64,000 nt of DNA. It comes from Plasmodium coatneyi (taxonomy: Eukaryota; Apicomplexa; Aconoidasida; Haemosporida; Plasmodiidae). The first letter of the stretch is position 1. Every line of letters begins with the position of its first letter. The notes under the pieces are model-generated. The model was not told where the DNA came from and ran no database searches. It saw only the letters and a list, made by a program, of their open reading frames with translations. The translations under genes and the position numbers were made by a program. The stretch is from contig NC_033562.1 of assembly GCF_001680005.1 (NCBI RefSeq), forward strand, positions 1,550,001-1,614,000, read 5' to 3'. Shown in pieces: positions 23,313 to 35,423 of this stretch.

Positions 23313-26300
23313 TTTCTTTTTCTAATGCAGGGTGTACAAAGCAGAGGCATCCTTATGCAATTATATATAATACTTTAAGTGTGTACCTATGGACCACCGC
23401 CAATTCAAGTATGTGTTCATGTAAATTTGGAAATTTGGCCAATTAAGGCAATTTCTTGTACGTATATATTAGCACACTTCCGAACTTCATAAAAATGAAA
23501 GCACGAATTGCCCGCTGCAAGCAGTTACGAACATAAATAGAGAGATAACTGGATTCAATAACTTAAATACGAAAGTATTCGCTTATCTTTTCGTGAACAT
23601 GTCAATACGTGAAACGTAAGGATGTAGGGGAGTAGAAATGAGGAAGTAAAAGTAAAGGTGTAAAGGTATAGAGATGATAATTTGGAAAGAAAACACTGGA
23701 AAGGAAATTTTAGAAACAACAGTTTGGAAACAGAAACATGGAGGCAATAATTTTGGAAATGAACATGTAGAAACAAAATAAAAAAAAAAAAAAAATAAGT
23801 AAAATAAATGGCATTTACAATTTTCAGAATTTCACTAAAAATTAGAAAAAGCGTGTACACATGAATGTGAACACACATAAAAGAGGGCACAAAAATGCGT
23901 ACACACGAATATTCATAAAAATGCGTACATGTACTAAAAAAAAAAGGAAGGTACCTGAAATTAATAGCATATTAATTTCCTACAATTGCATGCGAATAGG
24001 TGACGTTTTCTTATGTAATGAAATGCTGTAGGATGTACTAGCAAATAGGTGTGTCTTACCATTATATTTTATTTAATTAATGATTTGGTACTATAAAAAA
24101 AAAAGAGAAAAAAAAAAGGGACAAAAAGTTGCACTACACAAAAGTACACTGGTGTACAATGGGGTACAGTACTGTAGTTCAAAATAGCACGAACAGGTTA
24201 TATTTAATATATGCCATTTATTACGTACACTTTTTAACGCTTTCTATTTTATAAAAAAAAAACAATAAGAAATTGGATAAAAGGTGAATGTGCCTTGTTT
24301 GCCACATGTAGTGTATTTTGTCAATTTTATGCTTTGTAAAATATTTCGACATGTTTTCATGTAGATGTATCCATGGTCGCTCTTTCAAAACGAAAGTGTA
24401 CGTGACTGGTATTTTTCCATGCAGCGCGCGAAACGTATGCGTGTACGTATGCATGAGTACATTTGTGTACCCCTCACACATTAACATAACAGGCGTGTGA
24501 AAGCATGTACATAATATGCCTTACGTGACAAATGCTACGAACATTTAAAAATGGAAAAAAATTCACAAAGGCTTGATAAACGCGAGAACAAAAAAAAAAA
24601 ATGTCGAAAAAATCGCGATATAAGGAACAAAAGGAAAAGAGAAAAACAATTTCCATAATGAAGCAAAATAAACAGAGAAAAATACTCAGTTATTTATGCC
24701 TAAATATAAATGTTTTTCTTTTCTCACAAAAAAAAAGAAATATAAGAATTCATAAGGAAATAAAACAACCAACATGCAAACTCTATACATACGTAGAGAC
24801 GACAGTGTATCATGATATGTATACACCTCTCTAAAGCATAAAAATGGGGTTACTTTTCAAAATGAGAAAAAAAATTATCTGCCATAACTGCATTTTGGAA
24901 AGCGAAATATTCCAAAATGCGGGAACAGAAATGTACAGAAAAATCAAAAAAGGATTGTTCAAAAACGTACCAAAAAAAGCATACACAAGGGTATATAAAT
25001 ATATACAAATATATATATACATATGCGTACGCGTGGAACATACGTGAACATATAACTGTGCTTAATCATACTTAATTATAAAGGGAGAGGTGTGCATATT
25101 CAACCAAACCAATGAAGACATAATAGGAACGAAAAAAATGGATGTCTATGTGAAGAAAAGAAAAAAAATATATGAGCATCATGAGCGATACTCGTATTAA
25201 TTTACAATCTTGTTTGTCACATTTTTTTTCACTTGTAACGAAAATAAAGTGTATAATTTTGTTCTAAATAAAAAAATATATATATAATGAATAAATGACA
25301 AAATGTACATAAAAATTTGGCGCAAATTTAATGAGGGATTTATTTACGCTCCCGAAGACAAGGAAAACACAAACAAAAAAAAAAAAAAAATATATCATAT
25401 ACTCTCAAAATATATTCATAGCAACCGAATAACAATTTTCGTCAATTTTATGTTCGGGCAGAATTACACTAATATATCTATTGATGGCTTCAATATGCGC
25501 ATATATATGCATGCTTGTTCGCACATATATATGTTCTTCTTTTCTTGTGTAAGATCGCATAAAATTGCCAACGCGAGCCCTATATATTGTACAGTTCGTT
25601 TACAGAATTATGCTTTAGTTTTGTTTTTGCTTTGTTCTGCGTTCACTTTTTTGTTTTTGCTCTGTTGTTCTGTATTTATTTTAGGGGGGTTGTTTCTATT
25701 TTTATTGGTTATGCTTTGATTATTACATTTTTATTTGTTTTTTTTTTTTTTCACTTGTTTTTTTTTTCATTTCGTTCGTTTCACTTCACTTGGTTTATTG
25801 TTATTTTTTCCTTTCGCGAAACAATTGTAAAACAACCTTAAGAAGGAGAATAAAAAAATACAAAAAAAAAAAAAAAAAAAGCAAAGCACACAAGTGAGGT
25901 TTATGTGGTAGCGAAATGTAAAATAGCATTTTTGTTTTGATTGCGCATGTGCATTAGCAATAGAACGAATTATATTTGTAAACTCTTCCGTAGTTTACAA
26001 GTATGCCCGTGTATAAACAAGTATGAGCATATGCACAAGAAGATGTGCGCATTTAATCAAGCGCACATGTTCTGGATTAACACGTATGGAAAATACATGC
26101 ATGTGTATGTATTATGTATGTGATATATACATATATGCATATTGCCTTATGAGCACGTATTGCCATCCTAGGACATGCTTGACAATATACCTATTTTTAA
26201 TTACAATAAAAATGCTAGAATGATGATAAGTTTTGCTTTTATCTTGCTTTAAAAGAACAAGCACGGAAAATGCCCTTTCACAGGACGCCCGAACGTGATA

Positions 26301-28342
26301 CGCATACAAGTTATCAAAAGGGAAATACAAAAAAATACAAAATTTAAATCAAAGTGTTAAGCATTAAAATTCCAACGCGAAATGAGGTATAATGCTGACT
26401 GCTTAATATTACTGAATTTATAATATAATAAAATTAAACTCTTTCAACTTTTTCTTTAAATGTGTTTATTATTTTGCCATCATTTACCAAAAAGTAAGTT
26501 TGACTTGTTACAAAAGAGTGAAGAAAAAAAAAAGCGTAAAAGGGGAAAGAGTGTCAATTACGCACTTTTTTATAAATGTGTCATTTTTTGTGAATCGCAC
26601 TGAAATAAAATACACACAAATACAAATAGGCGCCATTCCTTTTGGAGGAAAAAATGACAAGGGAATGTATAAGTAAATGTATAAGAAATGTACACACACA
26701 CACGCACACACGTGTAAGCACACATATATGCGCGCCTCCAAGTGGTATATGGCCTGTAATTTCCCCTCAATTGTTTTATTAAGCACATTTTTGTAATTTC
26801 CATTTGGTAATACTGCTTATTTCGAGGAAGAAAAAAAGTTATTCCAATAACGCATTGTAAGGAATAAGTACATACAGCGCATTAAGGTATATATGGGTTA
26901 CCGTAACTGAGAAGTGTTCGCACCATTTTGTTACACCCTGGGTGGCTCTTTTTTTATGTCTTCATGTGAACAACTCTTGTTGGAACGAACTGAAACATAT
27001 TGTGCATAAAAGAGAAGTTATATCAATCTGGAAAATATCACTATAGGAATACGTTAAAATACATGTGTATGCAATTTACAGTGGTCGGTTTTTTATTCAC
27101 AGTTATTCCTTTTACCCTCAAATTGTTAATTCGATTGTTGTGCATGTGATGAATGCAGCTTGAATTATTCACAACTGCTCAAGGAGTGTATACTAATATA
27201 TGGGTGTTTTTTCTTTTTTTTTTAGATTACTTTACACAACACTTTCCACATCCCTATAACCGGCAAATTTAAGTGTAATATATGGTAGTTCAATTTCTTA
27301 TTTCCATACCCAGGGGCAGTTAACTGTTGCCCCCAAAAAATAACACATCCAACTATTACACCATTCGTGGGGATTTTTAAAAGAAACATTCACCTTTTTG
27401 TCGAATTATTTTTAAGAGAATATATGCCCAACCATTTTTCACGAGCATAGTAGTAAAATAGTCCTCAAGGGAAGTGTATTCTTTGTTGCGTGCATTTTAA
27501 AGGAATGTTCACTGGTTGCGGAAAAGAACAAAATGTTCATTGCATGCTTATACACATGTGACGCATGCCCATCGGTACAGCAACACAAGTATATTAAAAA
27601 AAAATTTACATTCATACAGTAAATGTTTTTGTATTTAAGTATATTTACATGTGTGTGTACCAAAACGTATTGTTCGTTGTGATCTTTTGTATGCACGTGG
27701 CCCAGTTCCCTCACTTCGCAAAATTTGTTAGCAATATAAAGTCCTGCGCGCACATGGATTGGCGTGTAGCATGTGGTGCAGTTTTATGCTTTTTCCTTTT
27801 TTTTTTTTTTTTATTTTCTGTGTTACTACTACAGAAATATTGATGTGATGCTTATTAAGATGATCAAAATTGATAGGAAAAAAAAAAGTTAACCTTTGTG
27901 AATAGTTTTCATAACGTTTATATGCCGCCTTATGTATATACATGTATGGAAAAAAATAAGTTTAATTTTTTTCTTGTATATTTTACACAAAATTGTTCTT
28001 ATTTTATTATTTTTTTTTTAAATATTTCCCCCCCTTCTGGTTTTCTTTGAAAATTTTGATATAACTTAATATATTTTTTTTTTTTTGTTTTGTTTCATTT
28101 CCTAATTTACCCAAGAGAAGGAAGTATCATCGAAAGTACATTTCAAAATATACAGAAAAAAATGCGTTTTATAAGCAAATGAGCGAATTGCATAAAATAA
28201 GCAAATTTATGAACAAAATTACATATGGCTTAAACACATTAAAACGTGCGCGTACATTCAGGTATCACAGCACTCTGACGTATACTGCTTAATTGAATTA
28301 AGAAACATAACCACAAAGGAAGAAAACCATAAGAAGAAAATT
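23313..28342. other. Large intergenic region between divergent kinase and RAB7 genes
   Basis: This is about 5 kb without a convincing gene. Open frames near 24601-25047 and 25303-25841 are Lys/Asn-rich or Phe-rich, follow base composition and lack recognisable motifs. The strip 23615-23810 is purine-rich on the plus strand (GGAAA/GAAA-type words), so the leader of the minus-strand kinase transcript would be pyrimidine-rich. Multiple poly(A)/poly(T) runs and TA tracts occur, such as 25263-25285 and 25859-25880. It presumably holds two promoters and long 5' leaders; a non-coding RNA cannot be excluded. Confidence 0.55.
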
Positions 28343-30754
28343 ATGTCAAATAAAAAAAGAACCATTTTAAAAGTTATCATTCTTGGGGATAGTGGGTAAA
28401 CAATTAAGAAACGTATAAAACGTCGACATTACAGCCGCGTTAATTTTTTTGGGGGGGAACATTGTGCATAGGTATATATGCAAACGTATATGTGTATGTA
28501 TATAAATGGTGTAAAAGAGAAAAAAGAAAATTAACAGCAGACACCCAATATGGATAGACTAAAAGATGGAACAAATGATAAAAGAAAAGCACCAAAGGAA
28601 CGCGAAACGAGTAACATAGTCAAACAACGTGTTAATAAAAGCGAGATCAGCATTTATGCAATATTTTAAATCACACTGCATTATGCGTATGTATATGGAA
28701 CACACCGCAGTGATGCGAAAGTGACTAGAAAATACCGACACATCAATAAGGAAAGAAGTTGAACTGATTCTTGAGTATTGTCACTTGTCTTCCCGCATCG
28801 GAGGTTTGTTAAAGTTACCTCCCAGATGCAGAAACACATGTCTACCACTGAGTATTTGTATATATAAAAATGACGTTTAAAAGTTTTATTGCAAAATAAG
28901 ATTGCATCACGGTGTTAGCGCTATTTGGTACAAGCGTATTATTATATTAAGTAGAAACGGAAATAAACGGATGAACTGTGCACAAAATGATTCACTCCAA
29001 ATGGACGTATGAATAGTCGAATTAAACTTAAGCAACACACATACGTTAGACAAATAAATGGATACCAAAATGTTACGCAGGCGTTCTATCCTTTAAGAGA
29101 TAATCAAATATGAAAACGTTCAATATAGAATAGCATACTATAAAGAAAAAGCTAACCTTTTTTATATTCAATAAATAAATGTAGTTTACTTTATGTACAC
29201 ATGCTAACCCTAAATTTAATGCGAGCTGTTCGATGTTACTATTTATTTAGCATATGAATTAAGTTGTTTTGGTGGAATTGTTTCACTTTTTCACTTTTTA
29301 CAACTTCTTTGTGATAATACCCTTTTGCGCATTAATTTTGTCCCCCTTTTTTTTTTTCAGTGTTGGAAAGACATCATTAATGAATCAATATGTAAATAAA
29401 AAATTTACGAATCAGTACAAGGCGACAAGTAATTAAATGAACTAAAATATATTGAAGAATTAATCTGTGAATTTTTTCTTTAATTTGTGCTGCATTTATA
29501 TAATATATATTTTTTTTTTTTTTTTTTCCCCCCATGTTAGTTGGAGCCGATTTTTTAACGAAAGAAACCATAGTTGACAATGAAAACCTAACAATGCAAG
29601 TTAAATGAAAAGGAGAGAAAAATTGCTAATAAGGCTTATGCAATTATTTACTTGTGTCTAGTTGCTTTATTAAGATATAACATTTTTCTTTTCCCAGATT
29701 TCGCATGAGTTATATGCACATGTACATGAGAGTACATGCGCGCAATTGTACATTTATATACATGCGTATATGCTTATGTGCTGAATTTTCATTCGAGTAA
29801 CATGTCTACCCACTTTCTTCCCAGATATGGGACACGGCAGGCCAAGAGCGCTTTCAAAGCCTGGGGGTAGCTTTCTACAGAGGAGCCGATTGCTGTGTGT
29901 TAGTTTTTGACTTAACGAATTACAAAACGTATGAGTCCTTGGAGTCGTGGAAGGACGAATTTCTGATTCAGGTACCGAATAGGGGGAGAAGGCGACAGTC
30001 AGTGTAGTGCTGTATATAAGCAGGCGTGCTTAAATATATGTACATATGTATATATGATTACAAGTACGCACACACGAATGCTATTAATTTTTGGAAAACC
30101 TGTTTTTCCGTGCAGGCAAGCCCAAAGGATCCAGACAATTTCCCCTTCGTCATAATTGGAAATAAAGTTGACGAGACGAATAAGAGAAAGGTAATTGATA
30201 AGAGGCGCAAGTAATAACTTTCGCGTATTGGCAAAATGCTCGTATGTTTATAGATATGCATGACTGCTTCCGATTGTAGAAACACGTGCATTCGTTTGAT
30301 CTTTCGTTTCACCTTTCCAGGTTCAATCGCTTAAAGTCCTGCAGTGGTGCAAATCGAACAACAACATTCCCTATTTTGAGACGAGTGCAAAAAACGCAAT
30401 TAATGTGGATCAGGCATTTGACGAAATTGCGAGAAAGGCCATGAAACAGGAACACCAGGAGGAGCAAATGTAAGGAAACGGAATGGCATGAAAAGGGAAC
30501 GTATAATAATGTGTCCATTTATGCTTATATGGACGCCATGGGAAATTAGTTCCTTGGAACTTTGCAAATGGGTTTTGTACCATGCCACTTTACCCAGCGG
30601 AACGTTAGTGAACCCACACATTTGGCGCATATTACGTATATGTAAAACATTATTTGCAATTTTTCCACGTTTTACTGTTTTCAGATATCTTCCTGAGACA
30701 TTTGCCCTGAACAACCAGGGTGATCATAAAATATACAAAAGTCGCTGTTGCTAG
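28343..30754 (+). CDS. RAB7: Ras-related GTPase RAB7, seven exons
   Basis: Exons are 28343-28395, 29361-29428, 29541-29599, 29825-29971, 30116-30190, 30321-30469 and 30685-30754, with GT...AG introns, giving 206 residues. The P-loop GDSGVGKT (15-22) is split by intron 1. The Rab7 effector region YKATIGADFLTKE follows at 37-49. WDTAGQE (62-68), NKVD (125-128) and ETSAK (154-158) complete the guanine-binding set. The C terminus is SRCC with two prenylatable cysteines (205-206). Rab7 cycles between GDP and GTP states on late endosomal membranes; in Plasmodium it is linked to endolysosomal or food-vacuole trafficking and retromer. Its length and the switch I sequence fit the family exactly, and every junction restores frame. 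Intron 1 is 965 bases, long for this genus. Confidence 0.97.
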
Positions 30755-33275
30755 GAGTTGGCAAGAATGTAGAAATGGATAACATAATTTTGTTTTTTGT
30801 TCATTGGTTTATGTCACCCATATATTTTTGTGGTTGATTTATTTACATTAAGAAATGTATGTGTATATGTATGTACAAACCTGCGCTAGTATGCACACAG
30901 CGTTTTTCCAAGCGAATTGTATTTCCCCATTTTCGCATTATTAGGTGAATTCTTCACGTACATGTTCAAAGCAAATGTATGTTCTAACGATATGTGTTCT
31001 AGGGGTGCACTTGCGCATGGATGGACCTGTTTGTTGATACATAAAAATGTATTCATTATGACAGAAAAAGTTTGCATATTTTTGAGTGAACACCCAGTAT
31101 AGGGTAGAAAAAGAGCATGCTTATATTCTCCTGTGAATACGTATATGTAGTAGCAAAATATACCATTCGCGTAATTTTAAGATATACTACACGTATACTT
31201 TTTCCTGTTTATATATTTCTCCATGCAAGATCCTGCATATGTGCATACAGATATGCTTATGCATGTGGACGTGGCACGTCTATATTTCCTTACTCTTTTC
31301 TTTTTTTTTTTTTTTAACAAAAGATAGTTAGCCTTTATTACCTTTTTTTTATCGCACATGTTCATAATTTTAAAGAACTTTTTATGCTGAGCTATGAATA
31401 TCGTATGTGTACGTCTTAAAAGTTAGGAAGAACCAATTGGTGCGTGCAAAGGGGCATAAAGACATAAATTAATGCTTTTTACTACCACGCGAACAGTTTT
31501 TCTTTCTTTTTTTTTTTTTAGCACAAATCTTTCTACGATTATATCTTTGGTTTTGTTGATGATATGCTTCTACTTTGTGTAATGGGAAAAACGCTACACA
31601 GTGGGACGACGCTGCGTTACTCTTTTTTACTTTGTCTCCTCTTTTAGCATAAATAAATTCATCCTTTTTTCTTACAGGGCGATTTTTTTTTTCTTTTGTT
31701 TGTTTGCGCCTTCTTTATTTTATGTAAATATTTTTTAATTTTAAAGGTAAAAAAAGGCCTCTCTTACTTTAACCCTATGTTATGAAAAAAATTTGGCACA
31801 TTAGTCACTGTGTAAATAAGAAATATATTTTTTGTTATATTTAAGCTAATCATTTTTATATGAACTAAATGGATGTTGTATTATTTGCAACCATTTGGTT
31901 AATTCATTTTTTTCTTTAAGAGAATGTAGTTATGGGTAGGACTTTAATTAATTTTCAGGGTATTAACATTTTTTTGGAAACTCACTTTTAAACATATCTT
32001 TTTATCTTTTTTCCTTTTTATTTTGCCACCTGGTTGCAAGTATGAAGGCTGTTTAATAATTTGTTTATTGAAATGGGTTTTTTATAAAGGAATATTGGCA
32101 AAAAAAAGAAAAGAAAAACTCAACGATATACATGTGGCATCATGTAGAAAAAATTCCCTTTTTTTTTTTTTGTAGGCACAAAAACTGGTTATGGCTTTAT
32201 ATATGCATTTTTTATAAAAAAACTACTGCACTGTTATGTTACTGTTTTTTCTTTAAAAAATTATGTGGAATATTGAATCAATTCACGTTCATCCATTTGG
32301 CAAAAAATGGTATATATATTTATCTTAAAAGAAGGCTTTGAAAAAATGCCTTATCTTTTCTTTTTGCGAAACGTTTTTGTTGTATGTGGCATAGCATAAG
32401 CATATATTGATTAGGCCATATATTTCGTACAAAAAAAAGTGCATATTTTTTAAATTACTCTTTTGTATAAGAAGATTCATGTAATGTTGATGAAGCATGA
32501 TTTTTTGATGACAAAATTGCTATGGAACAATTTTGTATATATTATGAAATACGATTTTGCGAAAATTGTAAAAATATACGGATGCCCGCAATCTGCTGAT
32601 CGTTGGAAACTTTTCGAGTTTTATGGTACTTGTATATATTCACCGGCATGCTATGAAGATATATCCAATAATTTATGCATACGTAGTAAATGCGCATTAA
32701 ATATACGTACACGCGCATAAGTATGCATATGTTATGTTTATATGGCAACAGGCCACTTTAAGAAAAATTTTTTTCCAAGCGGAAATATTTTTTTCAGTAA
32801 AACTTTTGAGTAAACTTTTTTCGTGAAGACCCAATAAAATGCGCATTATGTTTAAACTGAGCAAGTACATTTGTGTAAATTTTATTTGTGTTATTTAAGA
32901 CAGAGACTGTAATTCATTCTAGAATTGCAAAGAATAGTTTAAAAAATAGTAAAATGAACAAATATGTTATGTAAAGTACGTTAAATTTGCACATACCTCA
33001 TTTGTATGTTTTTTTTTTTTTATCGTAATAATACACAGTATTGTGTTATTTATGTGTATGTGTATATATGTGCAAACCCGCGTATGTATACACATATGTG
33101 CCCTAATATATGCTAACACACGCACATGCATGTCCACATGTAAGAGGAAGAATCCCTATATGAAGCATATATGTAACAGAACTGTTAATAGTAAATGTAA
33201 ACAAAAGTTTAACAGGACAAGACCAAACGAGTTAAACACTAATTTATAGAAGGCACCAAAAGGAAAAAAAAAAAA
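30755..33275 (+). other. Intergenic region between RAB7 and RER1
   Basis: Two and a half kilobases separate two same-strand genes, holding the RAB7 3' end and the RER1 promoter. The only open frames are short and low-complexity. Poly(T) tracts occur near 31301-31315, 32159-32171 and 33010-33021. No RNA gene or conserved motif is seen. Confidence 0.6.
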
Positions 33276-34072
33276 ATGGACGAAACAGAGCCAACGCTGC
33301 CAGATTTGTGTAAAAAAATAATAAACACACATAATTACTATATTGATAAGACAACACTATATGTAAAAACAAGATGGTTTGGTTTATTGGGGTTATTTAG
33401 TTTATATGTTCTTAGGGTATATTACGTGACGGGATTTTACGTAGTGTCATATGCGCTATCCATTTTTTTACTAAACTTGTTTTTGCGTTTTTTAACCCCA
33501 CACAATATAGAAGAAATATATGAACAGTATGAAAATGAAAATAACGGTTTATTACTCCCCATGAAACAAACGACTCAACCAAAAAATGAGAACAATCCTG
33601 ATGATAAGAAAGAGTTTAGGCCATTCTTAAGAAAACTGGACGAATTCAAATTCTGGCTCTATGCCAGTAGAGCTATTTTGATATCAATATTTTGTACCTT
33701 TTTTCCATTTCTGGACATACCAGTATTTTGGCCCCTATTGCTTTTTTACTTCATATGTTTATTTTTTGCAACTATGAAGCAACAGATAAAAAATATGATC
33801 AAGTTTAAGTATTTGCCGTTTAACACAGGTAAAGCTGCTTTTTAAATTTGCATCCAATTTGTGTCCCTGCTGGAGTCGCTTGGGGCGCTATCTCTGTGTG
33901 CATGAGTACGCGGCGTGCACGAATGTAAGCACATTTGTACATATATATTTTTAAGTGCATGCTTATACGTACACGTTTATATGTTCATGTGTTTCTTTTT
34001 TCCCTTCCCCTCCTCATAGCTACCAAACAAACGTACGGTTCTGTGGCTCGCGGAAATAAAATCAGCAGATAG
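33276..34072 (+). CDS. RER1: RER1 family Golgi-to-ER retrieval receptor
   Basis: The long first exon starts at ATG 33276 (context AAAAAATGG). It encodes the RER1 fold: a cytosolic N terminus, a hydrophobic pair at about residues 36-72, a charged loop containing RPFLRKLDEFKFW, a second pair at about 132-167, and the family signature ATMKQQIKNMIKFKYLPF. RER1 sits in cis-Golgi membranes and returns escaped ER membrane proteins through COPI vesicles. The preferred model splices 33276-33828 to 34020-34072 (donor ACAG|GTAAAG, acceptor TCCTCATAG after a pyrimidine tract), giving 201 residues. Reading through the donor stops at 33845 (189 residues, ending NTGKAAF). Human and yeast RER1 have GK after the PF motif, which fits the read-through form, so the last residues are uncertain. 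The family call itself is firm. Confidence 0.93.
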
Positions 34073-34913
34073 GGTACCAAACGCGTCTAGTCCAGGTTCC
34101 CCCTTTTTTTTTCAGAATCTACCATTTTTATGTAATTATTATATAGCTGCTACGCAGCCGTTATATATGTACTTATATGTACCTATATATATGTTTTTTT
34201 TTTTTTTTTTTTTTTTTTAATTCCAATCTTATTTTTAAAGAAATATTGATGCAAAACAAAACTATTGTACCTATTCATTTAATGTTTGTTTAAAACTTTT
34301 TCCTCCTCTTTGTTTCAATTTACTTTACAGTAATTACTTATCATTTTGCAAATTCAATCTTTTTTAAATATTAAAAACTTGAATCAACAAATGAAATTTT
34401 GGTTTTCGTGAAAATTGCATGGCAGGATATGCTGGGTGGATACCCTTCTGTGTTCGCTTAATTTACCTGTTAATTTTGTGGCTATCTGTAGCTGCCATAA
34501 TTTCACAACTGTAATAATTTCTTGATGTAATTATGGCACGTTTGTACGGCCCCAATGTGTAAGCCAACGAGAAAATATTACTCATGATTGCTTCCTTTTG
34601 TGTTTCATTTTTTTTTTTTTTTTTTTTGTGCGAAACTTAAAAAAAGGGAAGAATGCTCCATGATGACACTTTAACAAAGGAATGGAAAAAAAATATATAT
34701 ACCAGATTAACAGTTGCAGTGAGGAAGATATAGGACAAACGCGTGGGGCATATACGGAAACAAACTGCTTCAACGATTGCGTTCAGAAATTGAAAAAATG
34801 ATAATAGGCCGACGCGGTGGAAGAGGTAGAGGCGGTCCAGGCGATCGAAGCGATTGAAGTAAGCGCTTCTAGGCTAGCCATTCTCATGCGCACCCCAATT
34901 TTTACACATATTT
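34073..34913. other. Convergent intergenic region after RER1
   Basis: It lies between the 3' ends of RER1 (+) and the small membrane-protein gene at 34914 (-). It contains poly(T) runs at about 34195-34218 and 34610-34627 and no credible gene. Both 3' untranslated regions should be here. Confidence 0.6.
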
Positions 34914-35423
34914 TTACTCTTCTGCTACTTCGTCCAGTTGTTCAATCATTTCAAGATCACTCGCAGAAATATCATACTCCTTCATCAATCTCTCTGTGAT
35001 AATTCTTTTTCTTCTTTGTGAGACAGTTTCATTGGGTGCTAATGTGTAAAGGGAGTAAAGGAAGACGAAGATGATTAATGAATTAACAACAAAACTGGTG
35101 AAGTCTTTCTTGATGCTCACGAACAGTTTTCCTCTGTTATATCCAAAAACGCTTAAATTTCTTTTTGGCTGTGAATTAATTACTTTATAATTTGGATTTG
35201 AAAAAAAATTTGTCTCTTTTTCTTCTTTTCCTTTTTTGGAAAATTTATAATTTAAGGTGTTGCTACTGTTATTGTCATTATTATGCCCATTGTTTTTTGT
35301 GCTAAAGGATATTTTCTTACAATCCTGCACTTTCACATTGTTCCCTCTGTATGTATGGCTTATGAATATGTCTTTGAATCGAGATATATTAATGTTTCGT
35401 CTGGTGCCGAAAAGGTAATTCAT
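34914..35423 (-). CDS. Small single-pass membrane protein, possibly mitochondrial; unknown function
   Basis: This single-exon frame of 169 residues runs from ATG 35423 to TAA at 34914. The first 40 residues are rich in Arg, Lys, Ser, Thr and Asn with few acids (starting MNYLFGTRRNINISRF), resembling a mitochondrial targeting presequence. A low-complexity Asn/Lys stretch follows, then one clear hydrophobic helix at about 110-129 (FVVNSLIIFVFLYSLYTLAP). The C-terminal tail is charged: basic at first (QRRKRIITERLMKEY) and then acidic (ending EQLDEVAEE). The mixed, non-repetitive C-terminal half argues that this is a real gene and not chance. I do not recognise the family. A membrane-anchored mitochondrial respiratory or assembly factor is one possibility; an apicoplast or secretory location is not excluded. 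Confidence 0.65.
   Translation of the reverse strand: MNYLFGTRRNINISRFKDIFISHTYRGNNVKVQDCKKISFSTKNNGHNNDNNSSNTLNYKFSKKGKEEKETNFFSNPNYKVINSQPKRNLSVFGYNRGKLFVSIKKDFTSFVVNSLIIFVFLYSLYTLAPNETVSQRRKRIITERLMKEYDISASDLEMIEQLDEVAEE

Noticed and set aside
24601..25047. Lys-rich short open frames in the 5 kb gap
   Set aside because: Length and composition are those expected from A-rich DNA; no conserved motif, signal peptide or splice partner.
25303..25841. Phe/Leu-rich frames that look like membrane proteins
   Set aside because: They come from T-rich strand composition and overlap in different frames without a credible start or homologous motif.
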